A stretch of DNA of 64,000 bases from Mytilisepta virgata (GCA_028015205.1 CM051511.1:34898001-34962000), one strand, 5' to 3'; numbered from the stretch's first letter, positions 22,586 through 34,500 are shown. Translations and numbers: made by a program. Notes: generated from the letters alone by a model not told the origin.

Positions 22586-25500
22586 ATGTGCAAATCCATT
22601 AAATTTTGTTTCTGGAATGTTGGAGGACTAAAATCTAGGGCCCACAACAAATTAGAGGACAAACTCTTCCTAGATAATATTGAAAATTTCAATATTGTAT
22701 TTTTAGCAGAAACACATATGGGCCACGATCCGTCACTTGCAAAAGTCGGCCCTTTTTTCTATCATTCCATAAGTAGGAACATGTCCCGTGGAAATAAAAG
22801 ATATTTTGGGGGATTGGCAATTCTTCGAAAAGAACATATTAAACCCCAGGTGAAAATTTTAGATAGCAGTAACCCTGATTATCAATGGGTAAAGCTAGAA
22901 AAAAAATATTTTGGTTTCACCAGTGATCTATACATTTGTTTAATATATAATCCACCGAGCGGGTCATCATATTCTAGAAGCCTCAATCTTGATTTGCTGC
23001 AAGAAATTGAAAACGATTTATTAAAATATAAAAAAAATGGGTAATGTAACACTTTGTGGCGATTTTAATGCCAGAATTGGGACCCAATTAGATTTTATAG
23101 AAGGGGATACAAACAAATATACACCATTGTTTGAATCATACCCAATTGACCAACAAATTAATAACCGTGCTAGTCAAGATACAATCACTGATACTAGAGG
23201 TAAAGAACTTGCAGATCTGTGCATTGGGCATCAATTGAGACTCTTAAATGGTAGATTATTTGGTGACTCGTTTGGTGCTTTGTCATGTTATACACCAAAT
23301 GGTGAAAGTACAGTGGATTATGTTATTGTATCTCAGAACATTATGAATCAAATATTATATTTTCATGTTGCTAATTTTATTCCAACATTGTCAGATTGTC
23401 ATTGCAAGTTAGAATGGGTAATGTCTGCTAACTATGATGTATGTGATACAAATGCTTCTCAGATGTCTATGGTTGATATGTCGCAAGATTTCATATGGTC
23501 AGATGGTTCCGAGTATTTATTTCAATCTGCATTACTCACACCAGAACTACAGACAAAAATTTTAGAAATTAATAACAGCAAATTAGCATGCATTGATGAT
23601 GTCAATAAGGCAACAACCAATTTAACCAATGTTCTATTATCTGCTGCAAATGCATCACTGAAAAAAAATAAAATTAGGAAGGAAAATGGACCAAAAAACA
23701 AAAAATGGTTTGATTTTGATTTGAAAAAAAAGAGGAAACACCTTATAGAGTATGGGAAAATATATTCTAAATATCCAAAAGATCCCATTATTAAAGGGCA
23801 CTACTACAAATTGTACAGAGAGTACAACAAACTGAGAAAATTTAAATTCAAATCTTTTAAAAAATCCATTATGCAACAACTTGATCAGTTACACCACGAC
23901 AATCCAAAAAAATATTGGAATTTAGTAAATGAACTTAGGGAGGACCGAAAAGATGATCCAAGTTCGTTGGTTGATCCAGAGTTATGGTTCTCACATTTTA
24001 AAAACCTGGGAAGTATAAACGATAGGTTCTCAGAGAGATTGAAAGTATTAGGAAAGACGCTGGAAAATTTAGAAAAGCTCAAATGCTTTAATGAACTTGA
24101 TATAAAGATAAATATAGCTGAGATCTCAGAGGCAATTGCAAAATTAAAATGCAATAAAGCTTCTGGACTTGATACCATTTCAAACAATATGTTAAAATAT
24201 GGTCAATCCAGTTTACTGCATAGTTTATGCAATATTTTTAATGCATGTTTAGCCCTTAGTATATATCCAGATGCATGGGCAGAAGGTTACATTGTAACTT
24301 TACACAAGGGTAATGATCCAACTGATCCAAATAACTATAGAGGTATTACTATCACAAGTGCACTGGGAAAATTATTTAATGCTATACTAGACAGAAGACT
24401 AAGTAAGTTTTTAGAAAAAAACAAAATTATAGACCCATGTCAAATCGGCTTTACAAAAAAAGCAAGGACATCTGATCATATGTTTATCTTGAGATGTATC
24501 ATAAACAAGTATTGTCATAACAAAGGTGGGAGGGTGTTTGCCTGCTTTGTTGATTTTCAAAAAGCGTTTGATACCGTTGTACATACAGGAATCAAGCTTA
24601 AACTCCTTGACATAGGAGTTGGATCGTTATTTTACAAAATCATAAAGGCCATTTATTCGAACAGCAAATCTTGTATAAGAATATGTCAAAAAAGAACATC
24701 ATGGTTTGATAACAAAATAGGAGTTAGACAGGGTGACAATTTAAGCCCCAACCTATTCAAAATTTTTATTAATGATCTCCCTAGATACTTTGACGGTCTT
24801 TCAGATTCCATTGAACTAAACGATCGTGCTGTCAACTGTCTAATGTATGCAGATGATGTTATTATCCTATCATATTCCGCTACTGGTCTACAACAAAGAC
24901 TGGACAAATTAACTAATTATTGTAAGGACTGGTGTTTAAATGTAAATACTAAAAAAACTAAAGTTTTGGTTTTCAACAAAGCAGGCCGACATCTCTCTCA
25001 AAATTTTACTTTATGTGATAGCAATATTGAATGTGTTAACAGATACAAATATCTAGGGCTTTACTTTAGTGCATCTGGCTCATTTTCATTTGCTCAAGAC
25101 GAATTGTATAAAAAAGCACTTAAGGGTTATTTCAAATTAAGTAAGGATTTTTTATCCCGTAATCCTAGTGTCAAAACTTCTTTGCATGTTTTTGATCACA
25201 CAATAAAACCAATTCTTTTATATGGATGTGAAATCTGGGGTACATTCAATGCAACAACAGCTCGTTTTAGAAATGGTATCATACCATTCGACAGAATATA
25301 TTCTAATACGCAATGTGAGAAATTACATATAAGATTTTGCAAATATATTCTTGGAACACACAAAAAAACTAGCAATTTAGCAGTATTATCTGAACTTGGT
25401 AGATTTCCTTTACATTTTGATATTATCAAAAGTATGTTAAAATACTGGCATAGACTTGAGAATCTTGGTACCTCTTTTCCTTTACTAAATGATGCATATT

Positions 25501-26114
25501 TATCTTCTAAACAATTATTTCAAAACAAACTACCATCCTGGTATGGAGCTATCAATCAAATTCTTACAACCCTTGATTTGAATAATGTTAATCCTTCAAC
25601 TCTTAGCGAATATAGCTTTAGAAAGCAACTCAATAAAATTGTCCTTTCTTACTATGTGGATCAATGGCATAAAGATCTAAAAAATAGTTCGGATGGTAAA
25701 TTAAGACCTTATACTTTATTTAAAACCAATTTTGGGTTTGAAAAATACCTTTTACTTCTTAATAAATTTACAGACAGGAAAAAAATTACACAATTTAGGG
25801 TGTCATCACATAAACTCATGATAGAACAAGGTAGATATACAGGTGTGGCAACTAGTGAAAGGTTTTGTTTAAAGTGTTCGTCGGGCGAGGTGGAGGACGA
25901 AGTTCACTTTCTCTTCACATGTCCATCTCACCTTGAAGACAGAAAGCGTCTTCTTCAATTAATCTCAGATTCTTGTGATAAATTTGATGATCTTTGTAAT
26001 ACAGATAAACTTAAATGGCTGATGTGCTGTGAAAATGTGCAAATCTTATTAAATCTCTCACAATATATAGCCAGAAATGAAACCAAAAATGTTTCAAAAG
26101 ATACATGTGACTGA
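22586..26114 (+). pseudogene. LINE ORF2: AP endonuclease + reverse transcriptase, one frameshift
   Basis: ORF2 probably starts at the ATG at 22,586 ('MCKSIKFCFWNVGGL'). Endonuclease motifs are FWNVGGL, 'FLAETHMG', 'GDFNARIG' (about 23,057), 'TVDYVIVS' and 'LSDCHCKLEW', where Cys follows SD in the usual SDH block. RT motifs are 'CFVDFQKAFDTV' (about 24,545), 'GVRQGDNLSPNLFKIFINDL' (about 24,720) and the catalytic YADD (about 24,847). The C-terminus has 'CLKCSSGEVEDEVHFLFTC' (25,868 onward), a CCHC-like finger typical of this LINE group. The enzyme would nick target DNA and copy LINE RNA by target-primed reverse transcription. The frame changes once at an A-run near 23,035, just before the GDFNARIG block. 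The first frame ends at 23,044 and the second runs open to 26,114. A real mutation and a homopolymer sequencing error are both possible. Confidence 0.9.
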
Positions 26115-26178
26115 ATCATTATGACGTCCTTTACCAAAGATTCATATACCTCACACATATTTATCATTATGCATAATT

Positions 26179-26260
26179 GGACCTTTTTGTATCTACCCTT
26201 GGTACCTTCTGCATTATGGCAATAAAATCTTGTTATAATGCACCAGGTACGAGGAGGTCC
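26179..26260 (+). other. LINE 3'UTR hairpin 1
   Basis: An imperfect hairpin, ggacct...aggtcc outside with 'ggtaccttctgcattatgg' pairing with 'ataatgcaccaggtac' inside. It lies in the 3' untranslated region of the young LINE and has a near copy 150 bases downstream. It could be a structured recognition element for the reverse transcriptase; that role is inference. Confidence 0.65.
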
Positions 26261-26327
26261 ATTATCTTATTCATATGATTCTTCTTTGTGTATATTTGGT
26301 GCACTTCATCTATAAATTGACCAAATT

Positions 26328-26406
26328 GACCTTTTAGTATCTACCCTTGGTACCTTTTGCATTATAGCAACAATTTTTGCTATGATGCATCAGGTACGAG
26401 GAGGTC
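26328..26406 (+). other. LINE 3'UTR hairpin 2
   Basis: The second tandem hairpin, with the same design as 26,179-26,260 ('ggtaccttttgcattatagc' with 'gctatgatgcatcaggtac', and gacc/aggtc outside). Sequence changes between the two units sit partly in loops and partly in paired bases. Confidence 0.65.
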
Positions 26407-26724
26407 TTATATTATTGTTGGCCTGTTTATACTAACTAAGATTATGCAAATGTGCACTCAATGAGAATAAGAGTTCCCTAATTTCTGGTATATGTTTTAA
26501 AATCCTTCATCCTTCGTTCTCTGCTTCCTCGACGATACACATTACTATTATACTAGTATATTTTTTGTATTTGAACTTGATATAATTATGCGGTTTTATG
26601 GATCACTGGTGAAACATGCCATTATAATGTATAGAACTATTGTAGTTCATGTTTAAATGCTGTTTTGTAATTGTTATGTTACGTATTTTATTTTATATGT
26701 CAAATTATAATTGTATTGCCATTT

Positions 26725-26781
26725 GCCCCTCGAGGGCCCTGATTTGGTCAATAAAATATTCTATTCTATTCTATTCTATTC
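26725..26781 (+). terminator. LINE 3' end: GC hairpin, AATAAA, (CTATT)n tail
   Basis: The stem gccc-ctcga-gggc (26,725-26,737) is followed by 'cctgatttggtcaataaaat' and about five copies of CTATT. The same order of parts ends the SINE at 17,400 and the old LINE at 27,176. It is the likely RT-binding and polyadenylation region of the element. Confidence 0.65.
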
Positions 26782-27231
26782 AATGTCCATCACTTAAAAC
26801 TGAAAGGTCCAGTTTTATTTTAGATTTATCCTCTACATTTAATAATTTTAAAACTTTAAATGACCAATCCAAATTTGTATGGTTGATGTCAAATGAAGAT
26901 CCATTTGTTAATAACATAATGATTAAATTAATAGATAGTTTAATAAAGACTAGAAGAATAAAATTAAGTATTAATATATGAGTAGCCCACAGCTCTTCTT
27001 CTAATTATAAAACGGTACTGATTGTGTTCACTCACTCATTATTTTTGAGAATATATACTGTATTTGTTGTCTCTCTTCTCTTATATAGTTTTAGTTTTAT
27101 TGTCATGTATTGTAATTTCAATGAAAAAAATCACCACAATTATTTGTACACTTTAATTTAAACTGTAATTGTACTGCTCCTCGGGGCGTCTTGATTGACA
27201 AATAAAAATTGTTGTTGTTGTTGTTGTTGGT
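26782..27231 (+). pseudogene. Old LINE, 3' part after the nested insertion
   Basis: From 26,782 the reading frame resumes the old ORF2 with 'QCPSLKTERSSFILDLSS' and 'LNDQSKFVWLMSNEDPFVNN'. These match 'TCPSHLEDRKRLLQLISDSC' and 'NTDKLKWLMCCENV' of the younger LINE. ORF2 ends at 26,981. A short 3' untranslated part follows, then a small stem (gctcc-tc-ggggc, 27,176-27,187), AAATAAAA, and a (GTT)n tail at 27,210-27,231. Together with 17,600-19,978 this forms one split element. Confidence 0.85.
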
Positions 27232-27450
27232 ACATAACATCTGTCAAAAATATTTGATGAAAAATTATTTTGCCCAGGTTTAGAATAATTTGAGATATTT
27301 TCAACAAACAGTCAATCTAAAGTTCAAATTTATGTTTTTCAAAATGTTATATGCAAGATACGCGATCATTGAATTAAGGAAACATTTTAATTCATATACT
27401 CTTTTCAAACCAACTTATGTTCAATAATTGATTTATTTACTTTTGTATTA
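27232..27450. other. AT-rich spacer
   Basis: Unique-looking AT-rich sequence between the old LINE tail and the next repeat. I see no gene in it. Confidence 0.4.
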
Positions 27451-28430
27451 GAAAACTAGAGGTTCTGCAGAGCTTTCATCGCTCACCTGGATTTAACTTG
27501 TCCACCTTGAGCGGGACTAATATTTAAATGTAGAAATCAATGTGGCTAGTTTTCCCATATGGTCATATGTTTAACTAAGTTTGGTTGTGGTGGCAGTCGG
27601 GGGGGCATCATGCATAATTCTGAAAGAGAACAATCTAAGGAACACTGCTGCCAAGTCTGGTTCGAATTGCCCCAATTCTTTCAGACAAGAAGATTTTTAA
27701 AAGAATCTACCTATAGGGTACTATGTTAAACTAAGTTCAGGTATGGCGGACAACCTCGTTGACAGACCGGATCGTCGGACATAATTCTAATAGGACCATC
27801 TAAGGACAATTGATTGGTCAAGTGGGTTCAGACAAGAAGATTTTTCAATGAATATTTCCATAGGGCCCTATATTAAACTAATTTGGCTGTGGCAGCTATC
27901 TTGGGTGAGACCCGGTTATCGGACATAATTCTTAAAGAAGACCATCTAAGGACCATTCCTGCCAATTCTGCTTCCAATTGGCTCATCGGTTTCAGACAAG
28001 AATGTTTTCAATGAATTTGTGCCAAATCTGGCTCCAGTTGGCTCATTGGTTTCAGACAAGATTTTATTTAAAGATATTGCCATTATTTCCTATGTTAAAT
28101 TCAGTTGTGGTGGCCATCTAGTTGGACAGTTCGGGTCATCGAACCTCCTTAGGACGTTTACTTCCAATTCTGGTTCCAATTGGCCATGTACTTTCATAGA
28201 AGATTATTGAAATTCACACCCATTTTCTTCTAATTTTAGTAACAGCAGCTATGTCGGTTGAAAGTTGGGGATGTCGGACCCAACTTTGGAAGGGGGCCAC
28301 TCAAGGATCATTCCACAAAAGTTTCAGAGGAGAAGATCTTTAAAGGAAATTTTACGCCGGACGACGGACGAAGACGGACGCTAAATAACGCCAAAAGCTC
28401 ACATGACCTTTTAGGCTAGGTGAAGTAAAA
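27450..28430 (-). repeat. gctcacctgg-family repeat, minus orientation
   Basis: Read on the minus strand it starts near 28,415 with 'gtcatgtgagcttttggcg' and a run of cgtccgtc motifs. It then has internal sub-units of the 'ggaccattcct..aattctg..ttggctcatcggtttcagac' type, and ends near 27,455 with 'ccaggtgagcgat...cctctagtttt'. It is one of five copies in the window. The family is widespread in bivalve genomes, to my knowledge. It is non-coding. Confidence 0.7.
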
Positions 28431-29505
28431 AGGTGTTATCAATATTCCGAAAATGAAATGTCAGGAGAGAGCATTTCCAAGTCAACAATGATAACAAGCT
28501 AACCCAACATTATTGACAAGACATCTGTGCGTGTGAGGAAGTAGGCTAACCCGAACTTAGACAGCATAGAGTATCATGGATCAATGAACTTTCTTAGCCA
28601 CTAAAGAATAGAAAATCTGCGGGATTTAATAATATGATCATTTTTATACATTTGACACCAATGGACTTTGTTTCGACAATCTTTTAATTCTAATTTGAAA
28701 TATGCTCTGATTGAATACACATCTTTAAACATTATAATAGCCAACTGTATTAAGTTTATACATAAATTCTGATTGAAAAAAAAACATTTCGGGCAGAGGG
28801 TTTTAATTATGTTGTAATGAAGAGATACAACTGTACTGTATTTTAATATCAAGTCAAATATTAATGCTGGTTAACATTAGAAATACAATATAGTACATGT
28901 TTCTATTCTAATGTAAATTTAATTTTTTTTTAAATTTTATTAAAGATAATTCTTGTTTGAAATCCTGAAATAAAATTTGCATGTGCACCTAATTTCAGAT
29001 CGGATTACATGGAATTTCCAATATCATATAAAAAGACAAAAAACAAACATCCAACGTCCAGATTATTTCCTGCTTTATATCACAAAGGATCGAAGCAAAA
29101 TTTCGGTACTTCATGTGGCAATCCAGTATATTTGTAGGATATCATGACATTATGGTCCGCATGTTACATTATGTGAACCATTTTTCATACTGCTAGAAAT
29201 ATCAGTTGTGAGTTTATAACTGTTTTTAAATGAAAAGTGAAATAAAAAAATGAAAATTACAAATAGAAAAACACAAATTCCATCATGATCATGTTATTCA
29301 AGTATTTAATACAATTTATAAAGATTTTTCTCTCTCTCAGTATATGTGGTTAGCTGTTAAATCACAACTTCTGTCGCACCCGGTAAATTAATCGATAGTT
29401 AATTCAATAGTGGTTAACGTGTTTGGCTGTTTTTACTACTTGTCTTGCAATATGAAAACAACAAGAAATCTGAAAATTCTGATTGGATAAGTATAAAGTG
29501 TTGAA
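28430..29505. other. Intergenic AT-rich DNA, no gene seen
   Basis: No coding frame, RNA gene or strong repeat recognised in this stretch on either strand. Confidence 0.4.
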
Positions 29506-29650
29506 AGTTTTGCCAATAACCAAAAAAAGTAAAGAGCAAAATTAATTCAAATGCCAAAATGACCTAAGGGATAAAACAAAAATTACATAGGAGCTATGCA
29601 CTAAGGATACTTTCTTTTTACAAAAACTAAAACATGCATGTTAATAACAA
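29505..29650 (+). repeat. Dispersed 'caaggcctaacatg' repeat, truncated
   Basis: Contains 'ccaaaatgacctaagggata' and 'gagctatgcactaaggatac', matching the middle and 3' part of the family. Its 5' part is diverged. Confidence 0.4.
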
Positions 29651-29914
29651 ATAAAGTAAAATTATTAATTACACAAAAGTAAAAAAAAACACTAGCAATT
29701 CTGCTAGTGTTACCATCTGGACTAATAGCAAAATTATTAACTATAAAAATATCTAAAAAAATAATTATAAATATTACATGATACAGAGTCTGAGGCACAA
29801 AAAGTGAGCACTAGCTCTTTGGAGTTTCACCACATTGTCTTACAATAAACTATAACAAAAGAACTATAGGCAGATTATTTTTAACGTCAAAGCAGAAGAT
29901 CTAATAAAAAAAAC

Positions 29915-30895
29915 TAGAGGCTCAGAGGGCTGAGCCTGTATCGCTCACCTGGCAGAAACAAGAACTGCCCATGGCGTCCATGTTTATCGCATGATCTGGA
30001 CAAAATGAGAAAACGTTGTAAAAAAAACCTCTCACAGATGCTTCTTGTCAAGTTTCGTTTCGTTTGGCCAATCAGTTTTAGAGAAGACGATTTCTTTATA
30101 TCAGCCTATCAGAAACAAGAATTGTCCATGGCAGCCATACTTGTCGTCCAATCAGGATGAAAAAAAATAATTTCATAAAATTCTTTCCATAGATGCTTCC
30201 TGTCAGACAGTTTGGCTGACAGTTTTTGAAACCCATGGCGTCCATATTTGAAGTCCAATGGGACGAAATGAGAAAATTTTATTAATGATCTCCCATTTAT
30301 GCTTCTTGTCAAGTTTCGTTCCATTTGGCCCCGTGGTTTCAGAGAAGGAGATTTTTTTTATATCAACCAATGAGATACAAGAATTGCCCATGACGGCCAT
30401 GTTTGTTGCCCGATCTGGACGAAATGAGGAAACTTTGTAAACAACCTCCCATATATGCTTCATGTCAACTTTAGTGTCCATTTGGCAAAGCGATTTCAGA
30501 GGAAATTTTTTATATCAGCCAATCAGAAAAAAGAACTGCCCATTGTGCCAATATTTGTATTCTGATCGGAAGGAAATGAGGAAATTTTATAAAGGACCCT
30601 CATATATGCTTCCTGTCAAGTTTTGTTCCATTCGGCCAAGCAGTTTTAGGAGAGATTTTTGAAAATTCAGACACAACAATTGCCCATGGCGGCAATGTTT
30701 GTTGTCCGATCAAGACGAAATATGCCAACTGTATAAAGGACCTTACATAGATGCTTCCTGTCAAATTTAATTTTATTTGACCCAGTAGTTTCAGAGGAGA
30801 AGATTAGAATGTGAAAAGATAACAGACGGACGGACGGACGACGGACGTCAAGCGATGACAAAAGCTCCTATGACATTTGGCCAGGTGAGCTAAAA
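29915..30895 (-). repeat. gctcacctgg-family repeat, minus orientation
   Basis: The minus strand begins near 30,893 with 'tttagctcacctggccaaat' and 'gtccgtccgtccgtctg'. It runs through about five sub-units with 'gaagcat..tgggaggt..cattgg' patterns and ends near 29,920 with 'caggtgagcgatacaggctc' and 'agcctctag'. It lies downstream of the 3' end of the receptor gene. No coding content. Confidence 0.75.
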
Positions 30896-31083
30896 ATGTA
30901 ATAAAAAAGTTATTCTGTTCTGCATTTTGTGACGGAAAGTCTAATCTCCTCATACATTGATAATATCTAGTCTAGGTTTTCAAAAACATCAATAAAACCA
31001 TCAGGCTATCAATTGTTAGTTCTTTTCAATTTTCAATTATATGTTAAACAGTAGCAAAAATTTGAGCTCAAGTGTAAAATTAT

Positions 31084-31571
31084 TTATTCACTTATGACGT
31101 GGCTATAATCGTGGCGTTTCGATTCTCTCTGTTGCTGTAAAGTGTTGTATGGATTAAGATACAACTTTTCATTTGTGCGTGTACTACTCCCCTCAGAAGC
31201 ACTGCTTATATCTTCGTCACCTTCTTGATCGTTCAAATTTAGACATTCATTTTCATCTACTGTGTCGTAAATGTGTTGAATTAAATGTAAGATAGGCCGT
31301 TGAGGCAATGGGCCCATAACAACTTGGTTTCGCTGTTTTGGTTGTTGTTGTTGCTGCTGTTGTTCTTCTTCTTTTTCTTCTTCTTCCTGTTCTTGTTGTT
31401 GATTATGTTGTCGTTGCTCTTGTTCTTGAATTTGCTGTTGCTGTTCCTGTTCCGGCTGCCTGGATGATTTTATCTTTCTGTATATATGTCTGCTACAAGC
31501 CCAGAAACATATTATCCAGGTTATCATTCCACCAGTTACCAGGATAAAGTAAAAAAAAATGGCATTTGTGT
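31084..31571 (-). CDS. Receptor last exon: transmembrane helix and tyrosine-bearing tail
   Basis: The acceptor 'cttgttttcag' precedes the exon, which begins in phase matching 37,721-37,786. Residues 3-25 are a single transmembrane helix ('AIFFYFILVTGGMITW...'), followed by the basic stop-transfer 'RHIYRKIKSSR'. A Gln/Glu-rich, low-complexity stretch of about 50 residues follows. The last ~70 residues hold three Y-x-x-hydrophobic motifs: HIYDTVDE, NPYNTL and HDYSHV. Such motifs serve as phosphotyrosine or endocytic sorting signals in other receptors. They do not fit the strict ITIM or ITAM spacing. The stop is at 31,084. The apparent Met at 31,581 is in the intron and is not the protein start. 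Confidence 0.8.
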
Positions 31572-34500
31572 CTGAAAACAAGTTATATTTTATATAACAA
31601 TGTACTATCCTGAAAGGTATTTGATAATTCTATCCCCGAGACAGAATGTGTACTTTGTTTTCCTGATGGGCGGTCACAAAGTTTAAATATCAAGGACCAG
31701 ATATGTTTATATTCTAGCTATCATTTCTCTATATTTTTTTCAATTTTACCTGGAATTTGACTCCTAATAACATCATTAAAAGGAGTCAGAATTTTGTGTC
31801 CAGAATTTGCAAAAGCCAAACTGTGCTTTCTAACTACCATTGTTAATGGCTGAATGCAATTACAAATGCATCAGAGGCTAACAAAATCAATATTTTGTAT
31901 TATGTATAAAATTGTTACAGAAAATATGCATTTCAATTACGTCAAAGTCACAATATTGTTATGATATTGTATTATTATATTTATTTTGATTTGATATTGT
32001 ATTATTATATTTATTTATCTTGGCCTAATTTGTTTTGTGTGGCCTTATAACATGTATAATATTTTTACATAATACTTATAGTTGTTAACCAAATAATGTT
32101 ATAACTGCGCCGTTTAGAAATCACTGGAACGATAATAGATACTGATGGAATGACTAGAACTTTCTATATGACTTACGTAATAATTCTTCTGTAATTCAAA
32201 CTTCTACCGTATTCCAGAAGTTTCCGTTCTACAGTATATATACGGACAAGAAAGTTAGACTTTCAGAGCAGAACGTATTGGACCAGACATTCTTGTGTTC
32301 TCAGCTGTTGGATTTATTTACGTTTCACACATCATCCTTGACACACTTTTATTTACGTTACATCATACTAGATTGTGACTGATTGGATATAATATTCCGT
32401 TTGGATTCCCACAACACTGACGAGAAGAATTCCGGATTAGGAAAAGACGAAGGATTTTGAACAGTAAAGTTGACATTTTAGTTTGTGTAATATTTTTTTG
32501 TAAACTTGTATATAATAAATCTTGTTAAATTTTATTATTGATTTGTGTCTTTTGTTGGCTACAATTTCAAGGTGATTTCGGCCGTAACAGAAATTGGGGG
32601 CTCGTCTCGGGATAACGTTAATATCTCATTAATTTTTTTCAGTATTTTTATTAGAATTAGCCAACAAAATTTTACAAAATGGCATTTGATGCTGGTAAAT
32701 TTTTGAAAACGCCAGACCTGCAAGGGTTTGATAAATTAAAGAAAGAAGAATTAGTGTTGCTTGCTAAACATCTAAAAATAGATTTTAGAGCATCTATGAG
32801 AAAACAAATTATAAAAAATTTGGTAATAGACAATTTAGTTGACTTAGAAATTTTTGGTGAAGAGGCTCTTGACCTTAAGGTCGAAAATGTTGATGCTTTC
32901 AAATTAAAACAACTTGAATTAGAACATGAACTTAAATTCAAACAATTAGAAAAGGAAGATGAATTTAAATTAAAACATTTGGAAACTGAAGTTAAATTAA
33001 AACAATTAGAAAAAGAAGAAAACAATTACAGGCAGAACTTGAAATGAAGGAAAGGTTAGAGATGGAGAAAATAAAAATAGAAATTGCTAAAGTAGAAAGC
33101 AACACTAAATATGAGTCAAAATCAGAACATTTTGATGCAGCAAAAAATATCCGTTTGGTTCCTAAATTTTGTGAAAAAAACAGTTGATAAATTTTTTCCA
33201 CAGTTTGAGAAAATTGCTCAAAATTTGAAATGGCCAAAGCCTTATTGGACTACAATGCTGCAAAGTGTTTTTGTGGGCAAGGCCGCTGAAATTTACTCAG
33301 CTCTTTCTTCAGAAAAAAGTTCTGATTATGACACTGTTAAACAGGAAGTTTTGAAAGCTTATGAGCTATTGCCAGAAGCATATAGACAGAAATTTAGGTC
33401 TTATAAAAAGTTTGAAACACAAAACCTATGTTGAATTTGCTAGGGAAAAGGAAGATCTATTTGATAAATGGCTTACGTCAAAGAAAATAGATAACAATTT
33501 TAATAAATTAAGACAATTAATGTTATTAGAAGAGTTCAAGCAGAGTGTTAATTTAGACTTAAAAACACATTTAGATGACAAAACTGTTGAGACATTACAA
33601 GATGCAGCTGTTGTTTCCGATAATTATACCCTTTCACATAAAAGAAGTTTCAAAGGTCCAAATTTTAATACTTCTAGCGGAAATTACAAAAATCAAAGCA
33701 CTGAGCGTACTGATAGTAAGCCTGTTGCACAAGATAATAAGAGTCCGTCTAGTTATAATATGTCTGGTCCAAAATTTGATACTTTTGAGAAGAAGTCACT
33801 AACTTGTGCTTATTGTAAGAAAAATGGTCACCTGATGGCTGATTGTTTTAGACTCCAGAAGAATAATGAAAGAGATCATAAGCCCAAGTCCAGTGCTTTT
33901 ACGACACCCGTTGTTACCAATAAGTTGGAATGTCTTGCGAGTCAGACTTTTAAGTCCAGTTTTTGTGATTACATGGAGGATTATAAACCTTTTATGTCTG
34001 ATGGGTTTGTTTCTATTGTTAATAATACTACTCCTCAGCCTATTAAGATTTTACGGGACACTGGAGCTTCTCAGTCTTTGTTGTTAGAAGGTGTGTTGCC
34101 TTTGTCCGAGGAGACGTCCGTTGGTGCCTCTGTTTTGTTACAAGGTGTGGAGTTAGGTTGTATAGATGTTCCCCTCCATCGTATTTATTTGAAGTCAGAT
34201 TTAATTACTGGACCAGTTGTTGTGGGTGTTCGTCCTACTCTCCCTGTTGAGGGTGTTTCATTATTGCTAGGAAATGATCTAGCTAGGAACAAAGTGGTTG
34301 CTGAACCAATTGTTACAAGTGAACCGGTGGTGGATGTTAAATCACCTGAAGATGATGCTGAACTATATCCAGCTTGTGTTGTTACTAGGTCGATGGCAAG
34401 AAAACAACAAGACGAGGATTTACAAGAAGGCCAGTATGATTATATGGACCTTTCTGACTTTTTTTGCCGACAGGTCCCGGTAGATCAGAAAAGGCCATAA

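Larger units (their letters stand above)
19979..26781 (+). mobile_element. Young, nearly intact non-LTR retrotransposon (LINE)
   Basis: A full-length-looking 6.8-kb LINE with a short 5' untranslated region (about 110 bp), ORF1 (20,092-22,086), a 460-bp gap holding a 32-bp direct repeat (22,433 and 22,495), and ORF2 (about 22,586-26,114). The 650-bp 3' untranslated region holds two tandem hairpins. The end is a GC hairpin (26,725-26,737), AATAAA (26,750) and a (CTATT)n tail (26,758-26,781). The ORF1 type, ORF2 zinc-finger-like C-terminus and microsatellite tail suggest the CR1/L2 group; the clade is my inference. It is inserted in the same orientation inside an older relative. The only coding lesion I see is one A-run length change near 23,035. 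Confidence 0.9.

Noticed and set aside
23522..23788. Minus-strand frames across the LINE ORF2 (also 23,655, 23,885, 24,686, 25,196, 25,955)
   Set aside because: Phe/Ser-rich shadows of the plus-strand ORF2.
31338..31547. Val/Leu-rich plus-strand frame
   Set aside because: It is the complement of the Gln/Glu-rich tail of the receptor exon on the other strand.
31572..31581. Met at 31,581 as the start of the receptor protein
   Set aside because: It lies upstream of a good splice acceptor (AG at 31,572-31,573), and the phases match the upstream exons, so the exon is internal to the gene.
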